From positions 78,538,227-78,602,226 of the forward strand of contig NC_088799.1 in assembly GCF_011386835.1 (NCBI RefSeq): a DNA stretch of 64,000 nt, given 5' to 3'. Source of the DNA: Chrysemys picta bellii. Taxonomy: Eukaryota > Chordata > Testudines > Emydidae. The translations under genes and the position numbers were made by a program. The stretch's first letter is position 1; every line of letters begins with the position of its first letter. Shown here piece after piece: positions 1 through 8,349 of the stretch. The notes under the pieces were generated by a model, which was not told the DNA's origin, did no database searches, and worked only from the letters and a program-made list of their open reading frames with translations.

Positions 1-1398
1 CAGGCAGAAATTGTGGAAAAACAACATCGCTTGTCTCATAACCTAAGTCGTGCAGAACGCAATGCCATCCACAGCCTCAGAAACCACCCTGACATTATCA
101 TCAAAGAGGCTGATAAAGGAGGTGCTGTTGTCATCATGAACAGGTCTGACTACCAGAAGGAGGCTGCCAGACAACTCTCCAATACCAAATTCTACAGGCC
201 ACTTTCCTCAGATCCCACTGAGGAATACACTAAGAAACTGCACCATCTACTCAGGACACTCCCTACACTAACACAGGAACAAATCAACATACCCTTAGAG
301 CCCCGACCGGGGTTATTCTATCTACTACCTAAGATCCACAAACCTGGAAATCCTGGATGCCCCATCATCTCGGGCATTGGCACTCTCACTGAAGGACTGT
401 CTGGATATGTGGACTCCCTACTCAGACCCTACACCACCAGCACTCCCAGCTATCTCCGTGACACTACAGATTTCCTGAGAAAACTACAATGCATTGGTGA
501 CCTCCCAGAAAACACCATCCTAGCCATCATGGATGTAGAGGCTCTCTACACAAACATCCCACATACAGATGGAATACAAGCTGTCAGGAACAGTATCCCT
601 GATTTCAGAGTAGCAGCCGTGTTAGTCTGTATCCACAAAAAGAAGAACAGGAGTACTTGTGGCACCTTAGAGACTAACAAATTTATTAGAGCATAAGCTT
701 TCGTGGACTACAGCCCACTTCTTCGGACACAGCACAACTTATTGCTGAGCTCTGTGACTTTATCCTCACGCACAATTATTTCAAATTTGGTGACAATATA
801 TACCTCCAGACCAGTGGCACCGCTATGGGCACCCGCATGGCCCCACAATATGCCAACATTTTTATGGCTGACCTGGAACAACGCTTCCTCAGCTCTCGTC
901 CACTCATGCCCCTTCTCTACCTACGCTATATTGATGACATCTTCATCATCTGGACCCATGGGAAGGAGACCCTGGAAGAATTCCACCATGCTTTCAACAG
1001 CTTCCACCCCACCATCAACCTCAGCCTGGACCAATCTACACGGGAGGTCCACTTCCTAGACACCACCGTACAAATAAGCGATGGCCACATTAACACCACC
1101 CTATACCGAAAACCCACCGACCGCTACGACTACCTTCATGCCTCCAGCTTCCACCCCGGTCACACCACACGATCCATCGTCTACAGCCAAGCACTGAGGT
1201 ACAATCGCATCTGCTCCAACCCCTCAGACAGAGACCAACACCTACAAGATCTTCACCAAGCATTCTCAAAACTACGATACCCACACAAGGAAATAAAGAA
1301 ACAAATCAACAGAGCCAGACGTGTACCCAGAAGCCTCCTGCTACAAGACAGGCCCAGAAGAGAAACCAACAGAACTCCACTGGCCATCACCTACAGTC
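1..1398 (+). pseudogene. PLE reverse transcriptase, interrupted
   Basis: Reverse transcriptase that would copy the PLE RNA. The first part reads from about base 13 to 602 and contains the PLE-typical stretches EADKGGAVVIMN, LPKIHKPGNPG and SGYVDSLLRP. A 125-bp insertion (603-727) shifts the frame. The second part resumes at 728 and reads to 1398 with GTRMAPQYANIFMADLE and then the catalytic YIDD box at 927-938. The C-terminal part (YRKPTDRYDYLHASSFHP) is also PLE-like. It stops where a CR1 fragment enters at 1399. The N terminus is outside the window, so no start can be assigned. Confidence 0.88.
603..727 (-). mobile_element. reversed PLE tail fragment inside the RT
   Basis: Read on the minus strand, this 125-bp piece matches the element's own tail at 2984-3060: the ACGAAAGCTTATGCTC block, then GTTAGTCT and AAGGTGCCAC. 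The RT frame ends at 602 and resumes at 728, which fixes both edges. Its hammerhead core reads CCGAAGA rather than CUGANGA, so one invariant core base is changed and ribozyme activity is doubtful. Confidence 0.8.
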
Positions 1399-2117
1399 AT
1401 AGACTCATAGACTCATAGACTCTAAAGTCAGAAGGGACCATTATGATCATCTAGTCTGACCTCCCGCATGATGCGGGCCACAGAAGCTGACCCACCCACT
1501 CCTGGAAGAATTCTCTCCCTTGACTCAGCTGTTGAAGTCCCCAAATCATGATTTAAAGACTTCAAATCGCTGAGAATCCTCCAGCAAGCAACCCCTGGCC
1601 CCATGCTGCGGAGGAAGGCGAAAAACCTCCAGGGCCTCTGCCAGCCTACCCTGGAGGAAAATTCCTTCCCGACCCCAAATATGGCGATCAGCTGAACCCC
1701 GAGCATGCGGGCAAGATTCTCTAGCCAGACCCTCTGGAAAAAGTTCTCTATAGTAACTTTTAATATCCCATCATTGACCATTGTTGCTAATTACCAGCGA
1801 AGGCACGTTATTGACCTATTGACTAAAATTACTGTATCCCATCAAACCATCCCCTCCATAAACCTATCAAGCTTAATCTTAAAGCCAGAGAGGTCTTTTG
1901 CCCCCACTGTTTCCCTCGGAGGGCTGTTCCAAAATTTCACCCCTCTGATGGTTAGAAACCTTCGTCTAATTTCAAGCCTAAACTTCCCCACGGCCAGTTT
2001 ATATCCATTTTTTCTCGTGTCCACATTAGTACTGAGCTGAAATAATTCCTCTCCTTCCCTGGTATTTATCCCTCTGATATATTTAAAGAGAGCAATCATA
2101 TCCCCCCTCTGTAAGTG
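1399..2117 (-). mobile_element. CR1 LINE, 5'-truncated 3' end
   Basis: Minus-strand CR1. Its 3' terminal short repeats (ATAGACTC units) are at 1399-1421. Farther in, the minus strand encodes the end of a CR1-type reverse transcriptase (1842-2099) with RLEIRRRFLTIRG and FKIKLDRFMEGM. The 4-base AGTC occurs on both sides of the insertion (1395-1398 and 2247-2250), consistent with a short duplication or microhomology. It splits the PLE between the RT and the endonuclease. Confidence 0.85.
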
Positions 2118-2246
2118 AAATGGAAATTAAAAGAAAGTTACCCTGAAAGAATTCAGTTCATGCCTTATGTATGGTAGACAGCATAAGAAATGGCATTTTT
2201 GCGTCTCCAGCCGACATCCGTAACCTTGCTATAAAGTGATAATTGT
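2118..2246. other. unassigned filler between CR1 and PLE
   Basis: About 129 bases lie between the last recognisable CR1 sequence and the point where the PLE frame resumes. They match neither neighbour by eye. They could be diverged CR1 sequence or a second template joined during CR1 insertion. Confidence 0.5.
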
Positions 2247-2250
2247 AGTC

Positions 2251-2918
2251 CTCAGCTTAAACCTCTCCAACGCATCATCAGTGATCTACAACCCATCCTG
2301 GACAATGATCCCTCACTTTCACAGACCTTGGGAGGCAGGCCAGTCCTCGCCCACAGACAACCTGCCAACCTTAAGCATATTCTCACCAGCAACCATGCAC
2401 CGCACCATAACAACTCTAACTCAGGAACCAACCCATGCAACAAACCTCGATGCCAACTCTGCCCACATATCTACACCAGCAACACCATCACAGGACCTAA
2501 CCAGATCAGCTACAACATCACCGGCTCATTCACCTGCACGTCCACCAATGTTATATATGCCATCATATGCCAGCAATGCCCCTCTGCTATGTACATTGGC
2601 CAAACTGGACAGTCACTACGCAAGAGGATAAATGGACACAAATCAGATATCAGGAATGGCAATATACAAAAACCTGTAGGAGAACACTTCAACCTCCCTG
2701 GCCACACAATAGCAGATGTAAAGGTAGCCATCTTACAGCAAAAAAACTTCAGGACCAGACTCCAAAAAGAAAGTGCTGGGCTCCAGTTCATTTGCAAATT
2801 TGACACCATCAGATCAGGATTAAACAAAGACTGTGAATGGCTATCCAACTACAGAAACAGTTTCTCCTCCCTTGGTGTTCACACCTCAACTGCTAGCAGA
2901 GCACCTCACCCTCCCTGA
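2251..2918 (+). pseudogene. PLE GIY-YIG endonuclease
   Basis: The C-terminal domain of the PLE protein, which nicks target DNA for priming. The frame is open from 2253 to the stop at 2918 and begins with a linker (QLKPLQRIISDLQPILDND). The GIY-YIG motif appears as VIYAI followed by MYIGQTGQSLRKRINGHKSD, with the downstream EHF and a late basic region. A Cys-rich segment (CNKPRCQLCPH) precedes it, as in other PLEs. This domain is well preserved, but it is separated from its RT by a CR1 insertion and has no start of its own. Confidence 0.88.
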
Positions 2919-2974
2919 TTGAACTAACCTCGTTATCTCCACACCGATTTATACCTGCCTCTGGAGATTTCCAT

Positions 2975-3028
2975 TACTTGCATCTGAAGAAGTGAGGTTC
3001 TTACCCACGAAAGCTTATGCTCCCAGTA
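2975..3028 (+). ncRNA. hammerhead ribozyme motif of the PLE tail
   Basis: All parts of a small hammerhead are present in order. Stem I left is TACTTG (2975-2980). The core CTGAAGA (2984-2990) fits CUGANGA. Stem II is GTG with GG against CC with CAC (2992-3008). The core GAAA is at 3009-3012. Stem III is GC-TTAT-GC (3013-3020). The cleavage triplet end UC is at 3021-3022, and stem I right is CAGTA (3024-3028). PLEs are known to carry such motifs. Stem II has a bulged A and the stems are short, so activity is unproven. Confidence 0.72.
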
Positions 3029-3070
3029 CTTCTGTTAGTCTCAAAGGTGCCACAGGACCCTCTGTTGCTT

Positions 3071-3665
3071 TTAGCTAGCTTATTTTAGTTTTGATAGCTT
3101 AGTATATCAAGTTAATCACTTCAGCCAGTAGTGAGAGTCCCTCTGTACAGGGGTTTCTAACACACAGGAACAATTTTCCTTATTCATTAAAACAGCGATC
3201 GTTGATCTAAGCTTAATATAGTGGAAACCACATGAATTCACCTGTTAAGTGCTGCTTATACATAATAGACTTCACAACTATCTATTGATATTCAAGTTAC
3301 AAGGGAAAAAATCAGGATATGTGTGCAGATTTGCATAGAATCTTGTCTCATGTACAATGGAATAGCAGATAGAACTTCATCTTCATATTTTTATTTTTTG
3401 CATATGCCTCTAATCACTGCTGCACAAAATGTACCTTGAAAGTGTCTATGATTTGGAAGTGTGAGATGTCAAGTGGAAGTAAGTAGTAGAGAGCAAACAT
3501 CATTGCTGCAATATTTATGGAGTAGATGAGATGCTGAATATTTTCCTTCCAAAAATGACTCTTTCAGAAGAGAACTTCCTGTATAGTTTTTCCTGACATG
3601 ACAATACTGGGGACAAATCACTGGTGGGCTTCATCGAAGCTCCCACTGAATGAGGATGGGAGTGA
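3071..3665. other. no gene seen
   Basis: AT-rich sequence between the PLE and a MIR fragment. I see no open frame with homology and no repeat that I can name. Confidence 0.5.
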
Positions 3666-3669
3666 GTAT

Positions 3670-3830
3670 GATTAGAACATGGGTGTGGAAGTCAGAATAC
3701 CTGGGTTCTATTAATAACTTCCTCACTGTCTTACTGTGTGACTTGGACAAGTCATAGCACTTCTCTTTGCCACAGTTTACCCAATTGTAAAATGAATGTA
3801 ATACTAATGAGTCCTTTTAGGTAATAATAA
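3670..3830 (+). repeat. MIR/CORE-SINE fragment
   Basis: Contains the MIR-like order: TACCTGGGTTCTATT near the B-box region, then TACTGTGTGACTTGGACAAG and a CCACAGTTTACCCAATTGTAAAATG stretch in which the usual CTCAGTTTCC core is diverged. It is an old, diverged + strand copy. Confidence 0.6.
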
Positions 3831-4153
3831 TAATACTTATTCCTGTTAGGGAGCTTTACAATGTTAAACAATTTTGACTTTTTTATGTGCTCTGTGGAAC
3901 CCACGTATCCACGTAAGTGGTGGAGAAGATAAAATATACTGAATCCCATCCCTGTTCATCATCTTGATCATCTTTGACAGGCAGAAAAGAACTGATATGT
4001 TCTCTGTTGCTCAGGGGTTAGAGTCTATAATCAGTGCCAGATTATGTATATATTTTACATCCATCTGAATTTAGGGAGTGCTGTCTGGCAGAACATCAGG
4101 CGAGTTGGGAATTTGACTGCCTAACCTCCTCCACCTTCTGGAATTATGTCTCT

Positions 4154-4440
4154 CAGGGCTTGTACACACTAGCACTTACGTCGGTATAACTTATGTCGCT
4201 TAAAGGTGTGAAAAAGTCACACACATCCCGAGCGACATAAACTACACCAACCTAAGCGCCAGTGTGGACAGAACTATGTCAGCAGGAGAGTATCTCCTGC
4301 TGACATAGCTACCGCCTCCCACAGGAGTGGATTTATTATGCTGACGGGAGAGCTCTCTCCCGTCGGCATACAGTATCTGCAGTAGCATGGCTACAGCAGC
4401 GCAGCTGCGCCACTGTAGCAATTCTAGTCTAGACTAGCCA
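4154..4440. mobile_element. hAT-type MITE
   Basis: Starts with CAGGGCTTGTACACACTAGC and ends with a decayed inverted counterpart (TAGTCTAGACTAGCC). The interior holds hairpin-forming segments such as AGGAGAGTATCTCCTGCTGA and a GACGGGAGAGCTCTCTCCCGTC palindrome. No clean duplication is visible at the ends. Confidence 0.6.
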
Positions 4441-5073
4441 TCAGTGAAAGTACCTCCTAGCAAAGTATGAAATGCAATATCATAGAGTCCTAGCTCCTTT
4501 TTTTTCTTACAGTGTTAACTAGTCCTAATAAAAAGTCAAACATCTCACAAGAGTAGTAAAGAATGAAGAGTACTGTAAATTGGCCTGTCAGGTAAGTGAG
4601 AAAAGGAAAGTGTTTTCTTTCCTCAGGTGAGCAAGTTGTCAAAGATAGGTGGTTAAATTACATGTTGTCAAGGTCAGCTACAATTTTCATACTCTTCACT
4701 TTCTCCCCATTGTATTAAACAGAGACTATACTCGAGCTCCCTTGCCTTCTTAGGAACTGCAGTCTTATTCATCTATTGCTGCTACAGTACGCCTACCTAA
4801 GCACATGTATAGTAGAGTTCAACAGGACTACTCATGGATTCGTAGTCTTTAAGGCTAGACTCCCACCTGAGTATTTGCAGGATTGGGCTTTAGACCACTA
4901 TGTCCTAAACAACTCCACATGGAAAGACTCACATCGAGGGCCAATTTTAACCACATATTGGGCTCCACATGGGCATAGGGGCCCACGCTTACAAAGCAGT
5001 TTGCAGAATAATCTCTGGTGCTTCCTTTGTATATTCTTCGGGGCTGGCATCCTGCCTTCATTTGTCTATAAAG
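4441..5073. other. no gene seen
   Basis: Unique-looking sequence. A 102-codon open frame around 4776-5084 resembles no family I know. Confidence 0.4.
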
Positions 5074-5081
5074 TGCCTACT

Positions 5082-5915
5082 TAGGGTGACCAGGTGTCCG
5101 GTTTTCGACCGGGTGTGGATCCTAGCGGCTCCACTCAGCACTGCTGACCAGGCCATTGACTGTCCAGTTGGCGCCGCCATGCATCAGGGCTGGCAGGCTC
5201 CCTGCTAGCCTTTGCGGCACTCGACTCCCGGGAAGCAGCCTGCATGTCCCACCTCCGGCTCCTACGTGTAGGGGCAGCCAGGGGGCTCCGCACGCTGCCC
5301 CCACTCCAAGCGCTGCCTCCACAGCTCCCATTGGCTGGGAACCATGGCCAATGGGAGCTGCAGGGGCGGCACCCGCAGATGGGGCCATGCGCAGAGTTGC
5401 TTGGCAGTGCCTCCGCATAGGAGCCAGAGGGGGAACATGCCGCTGCTTCCGAGAGCTGCTTGAGGTAAGAGCTGCCTGGAGCCTGCACCCCTTACCCCTT
5501 CCTGGCCACCAACCCCCTGCCCAAGCCTGGAGCCCCCTCCCACACCCTGAACCCCTCATTTCTGGCCCCACCCTGGAACCCGCACCCCCAGCCCAGAGCC
5601 TGTACCTCCTCCCACACCTCAACCCCCGCCTCAGCCCAGAGCCCCCTCCTATACTCCAAACCCCTCGGTTCCACCCCCCAGCCCAGTCTACTGCACCCCA
5701 AATCCCTCATCCCTGGCCCAAGCCAGAGCCCTCACCCCCTCCTACACCCCCACTCCTCGAGCGAGCCAGCCAGCTGAAAATGAGCGTGTGAGGGTGGGGA
5801 GAATGAGCGACAGAGGGAGGGGGAGAGAGTGAGCGGGGGCAGGGCCTTGGAGGAGGGGTTGGGCGGCGGGGGCAAGGGTGCTCAGTTTTGTGTGAGTAGA
5901 AAGTTGGCAACCCTA
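5082..5915. mobile_element. hAT-like non-autonomous element, TAGGGT-ACC family relative
   Basis: Ends are TAGGGTGACC and GGCAACCCTA, flanked by a perfect 8-bp duplication TGCCTACT (5074-5081 and 5916-5923). It is GC-rich. It holds a central palindrome around CTCCCATTGGC and GCCAATGGGAG, then a long C-rich stretch of CCC-rich short units. The long open frames here follow from base composition and are not genes. A segment of about 250 bp (5215-5490) reappears inverted in the element at 42,044. Confidence 0.82.
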
Positions 5916-6244
5916 TGCCTACTGCACTGTCGTAGCTATACAAATAATGAATACCAATATGTCAGCTGGGTCTTATTATAGACCCACGTCTTCCTCTATC
6001 CTTCAGTAATCTTATTTTAGTGTTGCTTTTAGTTTTGTAATAATATGCCTCTGAAATTATAATTATGTATAATCACAGTCTCTGATTATACTTTCATCTA
6101 TCTTCCCATTATAATCTAAGGGTTTTTTTTAATTATTATTATAATCCTATTTGAACCAATGGGTACCAGAAATTATTCTCATTTGGAATGTCCCCCTCCC
6201 GAGTCCTTTTTACCGGATTGAACGGCTTAAACTGGGATGCTGGT

Positions 6245-6416
6245 CTCATTACATTGGTTGTCCCGCCCGGCCGCCCCTCTTTCTGGTTATCACGCCTGTA
6301 CTAGCTGCGCACGCGCAGTGTCCGCATTCCATCATGGCGGAGCCGTCTGGCGGCGTCTGGGGCGCTTGGCAGCGCTGAGGTTGGGCAGTGGTTACGCTCG
6401 CGTCGCGCCCCGCTCG
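6245..6416 (+). promoter_or_regulatory. FNDC3C1: CpG-rich promoter and probable non-coding exon 1 of the FNDC3 gene
   Basis: A sharp CpG-rich segment in otherwise AT-rich DNA. It has an inverted CCAAT box (ATTGG, 6253-6257), a near-perfect NRF1 site TGCGCACGCGCA (6306-6317) and a YY1-like ATGGCGG (6334-6340), a combination typical of TATA-less housekeeping promoters. A consensus splice donor follows CGCTCG at 6417 (GTGAGT). The only ATG in the exon opens a 14-codon frame ending at TGA, so the exon appears non-coding. Linkage to the downstream gene is inferred from orientation and from the lack of any other gene; the start site is not fixed. Confidence 0.6.
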
Positions 6417-6600
6417 GTGAGTGGTGTTACCCCTGCCGGACGGACTCCTTGCTGGGCACTGCGTAAACCCGGGTGGCTGGGACAGAGCGGGCGCTCCCCA
6501 GCCGGGGCGGTGCGTGTGGTGCCAGGAGCTGGGGGGCGCCATGGGGCCTGTTGGGGTGGGGCGCTTACTGGGAGGCTCGTAGGGTGCAGGGGGCGCAGCG

Positions 6601-6990
6601 CGGGAGGTGGGGGAATGGAGGCAGAAGGGGGCGGGAATGGGGGGGGGGCAGGGAGCGCACCGTGGGGGAATGGGGGCAGAAGGGGGTGGAAATGGGGGCA
6701 GGAAGCGCACAGTGTGGGCAGAAGGGGGCGGGGGGCAGGGAGCGCACAGTGGGGGAATGGGGGCAGAATGGGGCGGGAAGCGCACCGTGGGGGAATGGGG
6801 GCAGATGGGAGCGGGAATGGGGGCAGGAAGCGCACAGTGGTGGCAGAAGGGGGCGTGGGGCAGGGAGCGCACCGTGCGGGGATGGGGGCAGAAGGATGCA
6901 GAGGGCACCGGGATGGGGTGGGGGGTAGGGCGTGTACCGCGGGAGATGGGGGGGCAGGAGGGTAGGGAGCGCACGGGGGGAGCGGTTACT
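6601..6990 (+). repeat. G-rich minisatellite in intron 1
   Basis: At least seven units beginning GGGAGCGCAC or GGAAGCGCAC (or a close variant) start at 6651, 6701, 6738, 6776, 6826, 6863, 6928 and 6965. Spacings alternate between about 50 and 37 bases. The + strand is strongly G-rich (runs of 5-9 G). Overlapping open frames on both strands arise from this composition. Confidence 0.85.
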
Positions 6991-7089
6991 GACATTTCTG
7001 ACCCGGTACGGATATCTGACTCCTCCCCCTTTTCCGTGGGGCAGGCAGATGGGGTGCTGGACTGAGATCATAGTAAGGTTCCCCCTTTT

Positions 7090-8085
7090 GAGATGGGGGT
7101 GAGCTCATGGGAGTAAACTCTCATCTCCTCCCCAATGTGTGCCATACGGAGCCAGCTGGAACATAGCCAGCCTTCCTGTTGCCTCCCCTTCGGGCTATCT
7201 CCAGCAAATCCCCAATATTTTCCCCTGCTACTTTCCGTTTATTTATGGGGGGGTGGGGGTTCAGGGTCTGGAGTCCCTCTTCCCTCCTCCCCCCCCTCCT
7301 CCCCGGCAGCCGGCGCTGCTGCCTGCAAATGCCACGTAGCCTTCTACTTGTTCCCCTTGACTGGAGTGATCAGCAAATACAGACTGAACACCTCCCTCAA
7401 CCTCTCTTCTCTGGGTGGGAGGTGGGTAGGTCGGTCCTGCCATCTGATCTATGGCTAGTAGCGATCTGTTTTACTCTTACCTGGTACCCCTCCAGCTAGG
7501 GGCAAGCCGTGAAGGTGGGTATTCTACTGTGACTACTTTCCAGTGTGATCCTATTCTTGGCTTCTAACAAAAAGGCCGTTGCTGTTACTTTAGTGTGTAG
7601 TGCTGGTGCTTGGGATGGGGGGGCCTCCAGGGACCCCTGTCTCACAGTATGCAGTATGGCAACTTTCCTTCCTAACCTTTTGCAGCAGGCACTTTATGAA
7701 TTGAGTACAGCTATAATCTTTTCAACTAGCCCCTGGGTGGTACATAGCTGACAGGTGTATTTAGCTCAGACTCAGAATTTATTTCCTCTTTATAACTATT
7801 CTTTGTCTGCTAGCTGACTTCTTATTCCTGGATGGGTTTAACACTAAAGATAGGTTAATCTTTTGTTTTTAAGCTTGCTGTTGAGACTCCTATCTCTGAA
7901 TGTATATTGTATTTTTAAAAAGAACTAGAATTTTCCAATTTCCAGCTAGTTTCTTTGTGTTTTAAAATCCCTTTCTTTCTACGGCATTTAGATTTTGCTG
8001 ATATCAGAAGTCATTGCAAGTTTTGTCCAAAGCCTAAGTATTAACATTGACAGAGAAAACAACTGAATTTACAGTAGAACTACGA
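7090..8085. other. intron 1, no gene seen
   Basis: Mixed composition with pyrimidine-rich tracts near 7,280-7,310. I see no exon that I can defend and no named repeat. Confidence 0.4.
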
Positions 8086-8094
8086 GCTCGTGTA

Positions 8095-8345
8095 TATCTT
8101 AGGTATTTATATAAGTCTGCAATATCAGAGTGCCTCACAATCTTCTAATGTATTTGTCCATGCAACACTCTGTGAGGTAGCGAAATGCTGTTATCCCTAT
8201 TTTACAGATGTGAGGGGCATGAGGCACACAGATATTGGTCCAAGATCATGCGTTAAGTCGGTGGTGGAGCATGGAATTGAATCTAGGTTTCCTGAGTTCC
8301 AGAGTAGTGCCCTAATCATTGGACCATCCTTTCTGTATTTTAAAC
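8095..8345 (-). repeat. MIR/CORE-SINE, minus strand
   Basis: Reads as MIR in reverse: TCTGTGAGGTAG, then CCCTATTTTACAGATG, TGAGGCACACAGA, and GGAATTGAATCTAGGTTTCC where the pol III B box would lie. It is one of the fullest MIR copies in the window. Confidence 0.7.
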
Positions 8346-8349
8346 CAAT

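Larger units (their letters stand above)
1..3065 (+). mobile_element. Penelope-like retroelement, broken, 5' end outside window
   Basis: A Penelope-like element (PLE) read on the + strand. In order it shows a PLE reverse transcriptase, a GIY-YIG endonuclease and a 3' tail with a hammerhead-like fold. Its continuity is broken twice: bases 603-727 are a reversed copy of a PLE tail, and 1399-2250 hold a minus-strand CR1 end. Removing both restores a continuous protein alignment, so the insertions came later. The left end lies outside the window. It is a dead copy. PLEs of this RT plus GIY-YIG type are established as common in reptile genomes. Confidence 0.88.

Noticed and set aside
5122..5791. 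Open frames of 211 (+) and 166 (-) codons
   Set aside because: They lie inside the 5,082-5,915 transposon and have low-complexity C-rich composition.
6237..7071. Open frames up to 248 codons on both strands after exon 1
   Set aside because: They follow the G-rich minisatellite; repeated Gly/Trp or Pro/Cys patterns reflect the repeat units.
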